Assembly (NCBI RefSeq): GCF_007692705.1
Contig: NZ_REBN01000148.1
Location: forward strand, 1 to 48,286
Direction: 5' to 3'
Length of the DNA: 48,286 nt
Source of the DNA: Mongoliibacter sp.
Lineage (GTDB): Bacteria > Bacteroidota > Bacteroidia > Cytophagales > Cyclobacteriaceae
Within the stretch, counting starts at the first letter, position 1. The number at the start of each line of letters is the position of its first letter. Made by a program: the position numbers and the translations under genes. This document shows positions 1 to 7,947 of this stretch, piece by piece. Below the pieces are notes generated by a model. That model was not told where the DNA came from. It ran no database searches and saw nothing but the letters and a program-made list of their open reading frames with translations.

Positions 1-1899
1 GCCATCTATAATGGTCCAGATAACAGTGTTCTGACCGAGCGGGAATTCCGACGGCGCATTATTTGTCAAAGAGGCAATGCTGCAATTGTCGGACATTTCG
101 GGAGTACCCAATTCTACATTGGTTGCCACATCTTCGTCTTCTCCTATCAGAACAGTCACATTGGCTGGTGCAATTATTATTGGATTCTGTGTATCGTTGA
201 CAATGACATTAAAGCTCCTTGTTGAGGAGTTTCCACTTGGATCAACCGCAGTCCAGGTGACCAAGGTCGGACCTAATGGGAATACCTCAGGGGCATCATT
301 GGTCAAGGAGGATATGCCACAATTGTCGCTGGCAGATGGGGTAGTCAGATTGACTCCTGTAGCCGAACATGCATCCTCATCGGTGTTGACTATCAGATCG
401 GCGATTTCAGGAATTACTGGCAACTGTGTGTCCTGTACTGTGACCAACTGTAGGAATTGTGCAGTATTTCCACCCACATCAGTTACTGTCCAAAGCACTT
501 CATTCAATCCAACAGCAAAGCTGCTAGGCGCATTGTTGACCACCGAGCCGACTCCACAATTGTCATCAGTGATTGGTGTACCAAGGTTGACTCCGGTAGC
601 AAAACACTGACCGGGGTTGGCTTCCACGATGATCTCCGCAGGAAGGCTGATGGTCGGCGGTGTGATATCTTGGATCACAATGTTTTGGGTTTGGGTGGTT
701 TCCAAACCGTTTTCATCGGTGTAAGTCCAGGTGATAGTCGTAGTCCCCTGTTGGGAAATCGGGAAGATGCTTTCATCCGTAGTTCCCGTCAGGCTGCTGC
801 CGTCAGCAGCAGTAGCGGTTGGCACATCTAGAGCACTAAAATCGACCAAACATTCTGCATTCAGGTCAGGAAGGGTTTCCAGGTCAGGTATTGGTGGATC
901 TCCAGGAGTGGGTTCACCAACTGTAAATTCCCGGGTTTCCACAATGCTCCATAGACCTTTGTTATTTTTTATTCTCAAAGAAATAGTATGTTCACCTTCC
1001 TCCAAAGCTGCAACCTCAATCAATTCATCCAAATCTATATTGGAAGCCGCTTCATCCAAAGGAATTTCAATTGCTTGACCTAAACCAGGATCATCATCAT
1101 CAAAGAAATATTCGATAAAATCAACCAAAGCCGGATCTGTAAATCCTTCGTTTTCTACAAAAAACAATTTGGTCGTAACCAAGCCCCATTCATTGGCCTG
1201 ATTACGGAACCTTACCGAAAGTCTATGGAAACCTCTAGGCAAATCCCCTACATTGATAACCCCTTCCACTTGGGGATTGGGTCCTTGTGTCACCGCCAGG
1301 GCGGTTCCATTACCAAAACCCGGATCGGTATTTATAAAATATTCCGCGGCTACAATTGGTGAAATTTGATCCGGATTTGTTCTACCAATCCAAAAAATCC
1401 TGGTTTGGATTAATGACCAGATATCATTTTGATCTCTAACCCTAAAAGATAGACGGTGAAAACCCTCAGAAAGCCCAGCAGTGGACACCACTGTAGTAAA
1501 ATCAACGGTAAGCCCTGAAGAAACCGCAACGGCTGTCCCATTTCCAAATCCGGGATCAGCATTAAAAAAGTATTCTGCCGCAACTATAGGGACTGCCGTC
1601 AAGGCCGTAACCCTGCCCAACCAAAGGGTTCTGGTGGAAACTTGACCCCAATTACCGATATTATCCAAAAATCGCACCGATAAGCGGTGGAAACCTAAAC
1701 CCAAACCTGTGGTACTGACTTGAGTCTGAAAACTCACATCAGGTCCGGAGGTGATAGGTATATTCGCTCCATTTCCAAAGCCAGGATCGGCATTGAAAAA
1801 GTACTCAGCACCTACTAAGGTCGGTTGCTGTGCCCGTGCTTTTAAGGGCAGCAAACAAAGCCCTAATAGGCCAAACCATATTAAGAGATACGCTTTCAT
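1..1899 (-). CDS. Secreted repeat protein with four EYFF repeats and HYR domains (3' end outside window)
   Basis: The frame is open from an ATG at 1897-1899 to the left edge, so 633 codons are visible and the C-terminus is missing. It begins with a signal peptide ending near ARA|Q (residue 24). Four repeats follow, each opening with a motif like EYFFNADPGFGNG; their first Glu codons lie at residues 32, 109, 186 and 263, an exact 77-residue period. After a linker come HYR-type immunoglobulin-like domains with motifs such as VTDVGGNTAQF, DNCGVGSV and NNAPSSFAVG. HYR domains are known from extracellular adhesion proteins. A cell-surface or secreted adhesin role is inferred, and a sorting domain could lie beyond the edge. 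It starts 11 bases after the beta-helix gene on the same strand, so the two are probably co-transcribed. The 77-residue repeat is not one I can name. Confidence 0.8.
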   Translation of the reverse strand, partial: MKAYLLIWFGLLGLCLLPLKARAQQPTLVGAEYFFNADPGFGNGANIPITSGPDVSFQTQVSTTGLGLGFHRLSVRFLDNIGNWGQVSTRTLWLGRVTALTAVPIVAAEYFFNADPGFGNGTAVAVSSGLTVDFTTVVSTAGLSEGFHRLSFRVRDQNDIWSLIQTRIFWIGRTNPDQISPIVAAEYFINTDPGFGNGTALAVTQGPNPQVEGVINVGDLPRGFHRLSVRFRNQANEWGLVTTKLFFVENEGFTDPALVDFIEYFFDDDDPGLGQAIEIPLDEAASNIDLDELIEVAALEEGEHTISLRIKNNKGLWSIVETREFTVGEPTPGDPPIPDLETLPDLNAECLVDFSALDVPTATAADGSSLTGTTDESIFPISQQGTTTITWTYTDENGLETTQTQNIVIQDITPPTISLPAEIIVEANPGQCFATGVNLGTPITDDNCGVGSVVNNAPSSFAVGLNEVLWTVTDVGGNTAQFLQLVTVQDTQLPVIPEIADLIVNTDEDACSATGVNLTTPSASDNCGISSLTNDAPEVFPLGPTLVTWTAVDPSGNSSTRSFNVIVNDTQNPIIIAPANVTVLIGEDEDVATNVELGTPEMSDNCSIASLTNNAPSEFPLGQNTVIWTIIDG

Positions 1900-1910
1900 G
1901 TTCTGCGTTC

Positions 1911-2936
1911 TTAATTATTGGCCTTACCTTCTATACGGACATTCAAATTGCCGTTTTGCGGTACGATCGGATTCAGGATATTGAATAAAGTTACCTCAGG
2001 AATCGCCGGTGTGCCGGAAACTGTATATCCTGCTCCACCAAACAATCCAATGTCTGTGTTATCCGTACCTGCATTGATCCCTGGTGAACTTCCTTGAAGG
2101 TTGAAATCTTGATTGTAATCAAATGTATTATTAGGGACATTCACAAACTGAGGATTAGCAAAAATATTGTCCTGTCCGCTATTTCCATTTATGGTAGGTA
2201 GAGAAGTAGGGTTACTTGATCCAAAGAAAATATTATTGTTGAAGGTACAATTCTGAATTCGGGCATTAGTAAAATCAGAATTCAGGTCATTCTGAAAGAA
2301 AATATTATTGGAAAAAGAGTTGAATTGGATTGTAGAAAAAGCTCCAGCAAATGTCGCAGTAAATACATTGTTTGTAAACAATGAATACCTCAAATTACTG
2401 ATACTACTAGTGATAATATTGTTTCTGATAATTAAGTTTTCTTCAAAAGTGATTCCTGAAGATGAACTTATACTATTTATGATATTTTCCTGAATAATCC
2501 ATTCTTTGGAGTTACCATTAATAGCAATACTTCCAATATTATTTCTTTGAAGATTGATGTTATTTATTACATCAGAAGGATTAGACCAAGAGATGCCAGC
2601 TATTCTAAATCCAATTATCTCAGAACCTGAAGACCCAGTCACCAGAGTAACTGATCCCAATTGACTAACCAATCCATTGTCATTGTCAGGGTTATGTCCT
2701 GAACCTACCAAAGTCAGGCGCTTGGCCAAAGTAAAACTCCCATAAGAAGTAGCGGAACCACTGACATAGATGATATCACCATCTGCTGCTGCATTAATAG
2801 CATCAGAAATAGATGTGAAATTGGCAATGTCACCAGGCCTGTTGCTTACTGTAATCACAGCTGCTTGTACATTGTACACTGCCATAAAGCAGCATAGGAC
2901 GAAAAGTTTGTAGCATGTTTTCATGGATTTTTTCAA
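1911..2936 (-). CDS. Secreted right-handed beta-helix (pectate-lyase-like) protein
   Basis: 341 residues. The N-terminus is a signal peptide (KTCYKLFVLCCFMAVYNVQA|A); translation may start at Met1 or Met5. The mature part opens with ITVSNRPGDIANFTSISDAINAAADGDIIYVSG, the usual cap of parallel beta-helix proteins, split here over residues 28-61. It continues with many short Asn/Ile-rich rungs (NNIITSS, NNVFTA, NNIFFQN, NNNIFFG). Late residues read GINAGTDNTDIGLFGG, a common end to such helices in Bacteroidota surface proteins. There is no recognisable catalytic signature, so an enzymatic role is not claimed; binding or structure at the cell surface is more likely. It lies just upstream of the HYR protein, as the first gene of a probable two-gene unit. 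Function unknown beyond the fold. Confidence 0.75.
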   Translation of the reverse strand: MKKSMKTCYKLFVLCCFMAVYNVQAAVITVSNRPGDIANFTSISDAINAAADGDIIYVSGSATSYGSFTLAKRLTLVGSGHNPDNDNGLVSQLGSVTLVTGSSGSEIIGFRIAGISWSNPSDVINNINLQRNNIGSIAINGNSKEWIIQENIINSISSSSGITFEENLIIRNNIITSSISNLRYSLFTNNVFTATFAGAFSTIQFNSFSNNIFFQNDLNSDFTNARIQNCTFNNNIFFGSSNPTSLPTINGNSGQDNIFANPQFVNVPNNTFDYNQDFNLQGSSPGINAGTDNTDIGLFGGAGYTVSGTPAIPEVTLFNILNPIVPQNGNLNVRIEGKANN

Positions 2937-3417
2937 TTTAATTGGTGAAAGAATTTTTATGTAAAGAATTGAATTGATTCAATAGTCAATGTTTAAATTT
3001 CCTGATATGGCCTTTTAAAAAAAATACCCCAAAAGGAGTATTGTAAACTATGGCTATGTTGTCGAAATACCGCTTAGGGGGTAGGGATTGGGGGGAAGGG
3101 AGGATTGTAAGATGTGAAATTGTAAGACCTTAGCGGAAGGTTGAGGGGGAATTGTCCACGTTAAAGGTATTTGGTCTCTTGGTCATTTCGACCCTAGCAG
3201 CTGTACAGAAGTAAATCTAAAACCCAATGCATCAGACTCCTCCTTCGTCGGAGTGACAAGGAGAAAGTATGGGAAGTAGCTGTCCATGTTTTTAGATGGA
3301 GAGATTTTGACTTATTACTTCAATCGAATGGATACATCCCTCAAATCCTTTTTTAAAATATCGAATATCGATTGTTGAATAATGAAGTGAAAAAAATGTC
3401 TTGGCTCGCCAGAAATC
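2937..3417. other. Intergenic region, no gene seen
   Basis: About 480 bases between the beta-helix gene start and the response regulator stop. No coding sequence is convincing. It holds a short G-rich stretch near 3075-3105 and the inverted-repeat element at 3182-3257 listed separately. No match to the TAnnTTTG box was found upstream of the beta-helix gene. Confidence 0.6.
3182..3257. repeat. Small inverted-repeat (REP/MITE-like) element
   Basis: GTCATTTCGAC at 3182-3192 is matched by the inverse of GTCGGAGTGAC at 3247-3257 (9 of 11 positions). An internal hairpin, ACTCC...GGAGT, lies close to the right end. Short intergenic elements with ends of the GTCATTTCGA type are, from memory, common in Bacteroidota genomes. 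Only one copy is in this window, so repetition across the genome cannot be seen here. Confidence 0.4.
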
Positions 3418-4062
3418 CTACAACCCCGGATGCTCTTTGATCAAACTCAGTAAACCAGAAACATTGTGCACCCGAAGCTTTCTGTAAATATTTTTTCGGT
3501 GGGTTTTGACTGTTAATGGACTGAGATGTAGCTTGTAGGCTATATCCTTGGTTTCGCATTGGTTTAGCACCATTTGGATGATTTCGGTTTCCCTGTCTGA
3601 AAGTCTGTAAGCTTCTCTCAATTTTTGGTACAGACAATTCCAGTGACCGTTAAAAATATTCTGATGACTGCTGACAGATTGAAAATACTCTCCTCCCCCT
3701 GCTACTGTATCCAATGCTTCATGAAAACTTTTAAAACAGGAATCCTTTCCAATAAACCCGTTTGCTCCCAGGTTTTTGCAGGCCTCCATATTGCTCTTGG
3801 TATGCTCTCCGCTGAGAATCAATTTTTTCAATTTGGGGTATTTTCTGTTGAGATAGGATAACACCTGCATCCCATTCATCACCGGCATATTAAGATCTAA
3901 TACCAGCACATCTACATTTTGGTTTTTTTCAAGAAATAAAATCACCTCATATCCGTTTTCCACTGTACCCACCAATGCATATTCAGGAATGAAGTCGAGA
4001 ATTCTTTTGATTCCTAATGCAAAAAGCCTGTGGTCATCAGCTAATAAAATAGAAACTCCCAT
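3418..4062 (-). CDS. LuxR/NarL-type two-component response regulator
   Basis: 214 residues from ATG 4062. An upstream in-frame start would add 22 residues before the receiver core, so the ATG just before GVSILLADDH is preferred. Residues 1-120 are a receiver domain with the acidic pair in LLADDH, the phosphoacceptor Asp56 in VLVLDLNMP, and a conserved Lys in GFIGKDS. Residues 150-210 are a LuxR helix-turn-helix (LSDRETEIIQMV, IAYKLHLSPLTVKTHRKNIYRKL). The protein should bind DNA when phosphorylated. No histidine kinase gene is adjacent, so its partner is elsewhere and the regulon cannot be read from context. The family call is firm. Confidence 0.9.
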   Translation of the reverse strand: MGVSILLADDHRLFALGIKRILDFIPEYALVGTVENGYEVILFLEKNQNVDVLVLDLNMPVMNGMQVLSYLNRKYPKLKKLILSGEHTKSNMEACKNLGANGFIGKDSCFKSFHEALDTVAGGGEYFQSVSSHQNIFNGHWNCLYQKLREAYRLSDRETEIIQMVLNQCETKDIAYKLHLSPLTVKTHRKNIYRKLRVHNVSGLLSLIKEHPGL

Positions 4063-4312
4063 AACAGAATAAATATTTATAAAAGAGAGTAAACAATCAA
4101 TAACTTTTAATAATAGTAATAAAAACAAAATAAAAGTTGTAAAAAAGCGAAAGTAGAGAATCTATTTATATGTATTCCTATGATAAAAAGAATTATACAT
4201 CTATTCAATAACACTTTGAAGAAATAAAAGAGAATTTAGATGCTTTAGTCAGGTCATACATTTCACAAAAGCCTATTCAATAAATGGTCATGTTTTGAAT
4301 TTCATGGAACAA

Positions 4313-5170
4313 CTATCCAGAAAAATTTCTTTTAAGTTCCAATTCAATTTCAGAATTGATATTGAGGTATAATTGCAGGTATTTTTTGGGTGTCATTCCC
4401 ACAAATTGTTTGAAATCTTTATGCAAATGGGAATTATCGGAATATCCAAACTGGAGCGCCAATTCTAAAATATCCGGCATAGGGTTCTCATCCAAAGCAA
4501 GCAAAAGCGCATTGAACCTTATAATTCTACAAAACAATTTTGGAGATAAACCAATTTGATTTTTAAAATGATTTTGAAAAGTTCTAAAGCTGACTTCCAA
4601 GCGTTCCACTATTTCTGCCAAACCAATGAGTCCATTTCTTTGTAGCATTTCATTGACAATTGGCGCCATGTTTAAAGTGACATTTTTTCGGATACAACTG
4701 CTGAAATGTGCGATCAATATCTTGTTGACATCCGAAATGCAGTTCTCAGGCTTAGCATTAGATTCAAATAGGTTTTTGAGCTTTTGAGAAAGTCCATTAA
4801 GCCCAAAATGTTCCATTCTTTCAAACCTGTCTGTAATTTGGCGAGGTGAACCTTCCATGAAGTGGAAAAGACCTGTGGGGTTGAACACAATCACAAAGAC
4901 ATCAAACTGCCCCTCAATATGCGATTTGCCCATCCTACTCATCTGGCCACAAAGGTATGGGACAAACCTATCGAAATAGATTTTTGATGATGGATCTGGG
5001 TATTCAAGGTACGAGCTCGAGTTTATCTCCAAGAGAATAACTATTGCTGCACTTCCTTTTGGTGTAAAGAAAGGTTTTTCGATACCATTTATCCTATGTC
5101 TAGAATATAAATAGCCGTAAATAAAAGGAGAAAGGGATTTATCAGGAGGAAAAAAAACAATCTCATTCAT
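4313..5170 (-). CDS. AraC-family transcriptional regulator
   Basis: 285 residues. The C-terminal 90 residues form the two helix-turn-helix AraC DNA-binding domain: LAEIVERLEVSFRTFQNHFKNQIGLSPKLF near 198-227 (split here), then LALQFGYSDNSHLHKDFKQFVGMTPKKYL near 237-265. The N-terminal part (PPDKSLSPFIYGYLYSR, SAAIVILLEIN, LCGQMSRM) resembles the sensory domain often paired with AraC domains in Bacteroidota (DUF6597-like), a cupin-type fold with unknown ligand. It stands alone, with about 250 bases before the response regulator, so its target genes are not evident. The upstream bases contain CAAATTTTA on the plus strand, one base longer than the inverse of a TAnnTTTG box. Confidence 0.88.
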   Translation of the reverse strand: MNEIVFFPPDKSLSPFIYGYLYSRHRINGIEKPFFTPKGSAAIVILLEINSSSYLEYPDPSSKIYFDRFVPYLCGQMSRMGKSHIEGQFDVFVIVFNPTGLFHFMEGSPRQITDRFERMEHFGLNGLSQKLKNLFESNAKPENCISDVNKILIAHFSSCIRKNVTLNMAPIVNEMLQRNGLIGLAEIVERLEVSFRTFQNHFKNQIGLSPKLFCRIIRFNALLLALDENPMPDILELALQFGYSDNSHLHKDFKQFVGMTPKKYLQLYLNINSEIELELKRNFSG

Positions 5171-5452
5171 AGTTAAACTAAATCAAATTTTACCCCTTCT
5201 CTTAAATTGAAATCTTGATAATGATACTTCTCCCCTAATCAAATGTGATTTGGGTAATTCCGGAATTGCTTGAAAATAATTCACTTTAAAAAAAATCAAC
5301 AAAGCCTTCATAAAAGCATTACTATAAAAACCCTAAGAAATAAACCTTCTAAATATAAATATATTCATCTGATTTACAATGAATTAACATATTCGTTGAA
5401 ATTAAAAATATTTACTAATGATAAAAAAAAACAGATTCAACTTAAAATAAAA
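5171..5452. other. AT-rich intergenic region between divergent transcription ends
   Basis: Very AT-rich, with runs of A and T. A plus-strand open frame at 5270-5500 lacks a convincing start, has low-complexity Lys/Ile-rich composition and runs through the hppA terminator, so it is not taken as a gene. Confidence 0.5.
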
Positions 5453-5479
5453 AAAGCCCCTGATCAAATCAGAGGCTTT
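5453..5479 (-). terminator. Rho-independent terminator of hppA
   Basis: A stem pairs 5453-5464 with 5468-5479 (12 positions, one C-A mismatch) around a CAA loop. On the minus strand it is followed by a U-rich tract, from the A-run at about 5446-5455. It lies just past the hppA stop codon. Confidence 0.8.
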
Positions 5480-5500
5480 GTGTTGATTACTAATCTTTAA

Positions 5501-7729
5501 TTACCTAAGAACCACTACTTCTGGAGCACTGTGATCTTCTGGAATTTTATCCATGGTAATTTCTTTTGCTTCAACCTCTGGAATTACCTTTTCAGCGAAT
5601 TCACCATGTGGTCTTTCGGAAATATGAGGCGCAATAACCAAGGCTACAATGGATGTCAACTTGATCAGGATATTCATAGAAGGACCTGAAGTATCTTTGA
5701 ATGGATCACCAACAGTATCACCTGTTACTGAAGCCTTGTGTGCTTCTGAGCCTTTATATTGCATCACCCCATCAATCATTACTCCTTTTTCAAAAGATTT
5801 TTTTGCGTTGTCCCATGCTCCACCGGCATTGTTCTGGAAAATACCCATCAAAACTCCTGATACGGTAATACCAGCCAAAAGACCGCCTAAAACCTCTGGA
5901 CCAAAGGTAAACCCTACAATAATCGGAGACAACAAAGCAATAGCACCTGGAGCTACCATTTCTCTGATAGAAGCCTGAGTTGAAATCTCTACACACTTTT
6001 CATATTCAGGTTTGGCCTTGTATTCCATGATACCAGGTATCTCCCTGAACTGTCTTCTCACCTCATTTACCATATCCATGGCTGCCCTTCCCACTGCTGC
6101 AATACACAAGGAGGAGAAGATAAACGGAATCATGGCACCCACAAATAGACCCGCGAGCACATCGGCTTTGTAAATATCAATTGAATCTATTCCTGCCAAT
6201 CCAACATAGGCTGCAAAGAGAGCCAAAGCAGTAAGCGCTGCAGATGCAATTGCAAATCCTTTTCCTGCAGCAGCAGTAGTGTTACCCACTGCATCCAAAA
6301 CATCTGTACGCTCTCTCACTTCTTTTGGTAATCCTGACATCTCAGCAATCCCGCCTGCATTATCAGCAATAGGGCCAAAAGCATCAATGGCCAATTGCAT
6401 GGCGGTCGTAGCCATCATTCCCGCAGCAGCTATGGCTACTCCGTATAAACCGGCAGCAAGGAAAGATCCATAAATACCGGCAGCCAAAACCAAAATTGGC
6501 AATACTGTAGACTCCATTCCAACAGCAAGTCCACCAATAATATTGGTCGCATGTCCTGTTGAAGATTGTTTGATTATGGAATTAACAGGCCTTTTGCCCA
6601 TAGAGGTATAATACTCGGTTATCATACTCATCAGGGCGCCTACAATCAGACCGATCACTACCGCTCCAAAAATACCCATTTTGGTAAAGGAAATAGAACC
6701 CCCACGGCTAAGAACCAAATCACCATCAGGCAACATGTACATAATAATAGGATATGAGGCTGCTACAGTTAGCAAAATTGATATCCAGTTTCCTTTATTC
6801 AAGGCATTCTGAACACTGTCAGTTTCCTTGCTGATATTTACGAAGAAGGTTCCTACAATAGAAAACATCAAACCAAGACCGGCGATAACCAGCGGCAATA
6901 AAACCGGGGCAATTCCTCCAAAATTATCATTGGAAACTATTTCTCTTCCCAATACCATCGAAGCCAAAATGGTAGCCACGTAAGAACCGAATAGATCAGC
7001 TCCCATACCAGCAACATCACCCACATTGTCTCCAACATTATCTGCGATTGTAGCCGGATTTCTTACATCATCCTCTGGAATACCTGCCTCAACTTTTCCA
7101 ACAAGGTCAGCACCCACATCAGCAGCTTTGGTATAAATCCCACCACCTACACGGGCAAAAAGAGCAATAGATTCTGCCCCAAGTGAAAATCCAGCCAATA
7201 CTTCTAATGCAGTTTCCATGGCAGCACCATTGACATCACCGCCTGTAGAAAGCACAAACATGTTATAGAAAACAATAAATAATGAGCCCATTCCTAAAAC
7301 TGCCAAACCAGCCACACCAAGTCCCATTACCGAACCGCCAGTAAAAGATACTTTTAAGGCTTGCTTTAAACTTGTTTTGGCTGCTTGTGTAGTTCTGACA
7401 TTGGCTTTGGTCGCAATATTCATCCCCATATACCCAGCAAAAGCTGAGAGCACCGCACCTATAATGAAGGATATGGCAATGACAGGGCTGGAGGTTTCTA
7501 CCAAAGTACCTGACCAACCTAAAATAATAGCGGCAATGACAACAAAGTATCCGAGTATTTTCCACTCGGCTTTCAAAAATGCCATGGCTCCTTTGGCAAT
7601 ATGTTCCGCCAATTCAGCCATAGTACTGTCACCTGCTTCCTGCTTGGTCACCCAAGAGGATTTAAAAGCCATTACGATCAGTCCAATTATTCCCAATAAG
7701 GGCACCACATAAATAAACATTTGTTCCAT
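5501..7729 (-). CDS. hppA: K(+)-dependent membrane-bound pyrophosphatase, probably proton-pumping
   Basis: 742 residues with about 16 membrane helices, the usual size. It hydrolyses cytoplasmic pyrophosphate and pumps cations across the inner membrane. Signature sites are present: [20 protein letters not shown] (195-214), IPEDD, and [18 protein letters not shown] (230-247). [10 protein letters not shown] has Ala where K(+)-independent enzymes carry Lys, so potassium dependence is expected. The helix-6 gate segment reads [10 protein letters not shown], without the Glu of Na(+) pumps (DLFESY) or the Glu of plant H(+) pumps (GSYAE). Helix 5 instead reads GAESIALF with Glu186 where others have Ser. 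As I recall, this relocated Glu marks the Flavobacterium-type H(+)-PPases, so proton transport is inferred. It has its own promoter (7769-7798) and terminator (5453-5479). Confidence 0.97.
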   Translation of the reverse strand: MEQMFIYVVPLLGIIGLIVMAFKSSWVTKQEAGDSTMAELAEHIAKGAMAFLKAEWKILGYFVVIAAIILGWSGTLVETSSPVIAISFIIGAVLSAFAGYMGMNIATKANVRTTQAAKTSLKQALKVSFTGGSVMGLGVAGLAVLGMGSLFIVFYNMFVLSTGGDVNGAAMETALEVLAGFSLGAESIALFARVGGGIYTKAADVGADLVGKVEAGIPEDDVRNPATIADNVGDNVGDVAGMGADLFGSYVATILASMVLGREIVSNDNFGGIAPVLLPLVIAGLGLMFSIVGTFFVNISKETDSVQNALNKGNWISILLTVAASYPIIMYMLPDGDLVLSRGGSISFTKMGIFGAVVIGLIVGALMSMITEYYTSMGKRPVNSIIKQSSTGHATNIIGGLAVGMESTVLPILVLAAGIYGSFLAAGLYGVAIAAAGMMATTAMQLAIDAFGPIADNAGGIAEMSGLPKEVRERTDVLDAVGNTTAAAGKGFAIASAALTALALFAAYVGLAGIDSIDIYKADVLAGLFVGAMIPFIFSSLCIAAVGRAAMDMVNEVRRQFREIPGIMEYKAKPEYEKCVEISTQASIREMVAPGAIALLSPIIVGFTFGPEVLGGLLAGITVSGVLMGIFQNNAGGAWDNAKKSFEKGVMIDGVMQYKGSEAHKASVTGDTVGDPFKDTSGPSMNILIKLTSIVALVIAPHISERPHGEFAEKVIPEVEAKEITMDKIPEDHSAPEVVVLR

Positions 7730-7768
7730 AGAGCTATTTTTGAGTTTTCTGTCAATTAATCAATCTGA

Positions 7769-7798
7769 CAAATATATTACTATTCAAATATCTCGCAA
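7769..7798 (-). promoter_or_regulatory. Bacteroidota-type promoter of hppA
   Basis: On the minus strand this reads TTG, 19 bases, then TATATTTG. That is an exact fit to the TTG-N19-TAnnTTTG consensus of the primary sigma factor in this phylum. The start codon of hppA is about 40 bases downstream, so the leader would be short. Confidence 0.65.
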
Positions 7799-7893
7799 TC
7801 AAAATAGATAAAAGTCATATAATTTTGATATCAGAAGATTATTTGGTGTTGAATGGTGGAAAAATACTGCTGAATGAACTGTGCCTAAACAAA

Positions 7894-7925
7894 AAAACAG
7901 AAGCAGTTTTCACCACTTCTGTTTT
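7894..7925 (-). terminator. Terminator of the 7948-9912 gene
   Basis: AAAACAGAAG at 7894-7903 pairs with CTTCTGTTTT at 7916-7925 (10 bp, 12-nt loop). The A-run at 7891-7897 gives a U-tract on the minus strand. It follows the stop of the minus-strand gene by about 20 bases. Confidence 0.7.
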
Positions 7926-7947
7926 ATCATTCCTTCAAGTTTAATGT

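Noticed and set aside
77-1078. Plus-strand open frames across the left end
   Set aside because: They lie antisense to the HYR protein, whose own frame has a signal peptide, exact repeats and known domains.
5270-5500. Plus-strand open frame of 76 codons
   Set aside because: Starts with TTG, has low-complexity Lys/Ile-rich composition from AT-rich DNA, and includes the hppA terminator hairpin.
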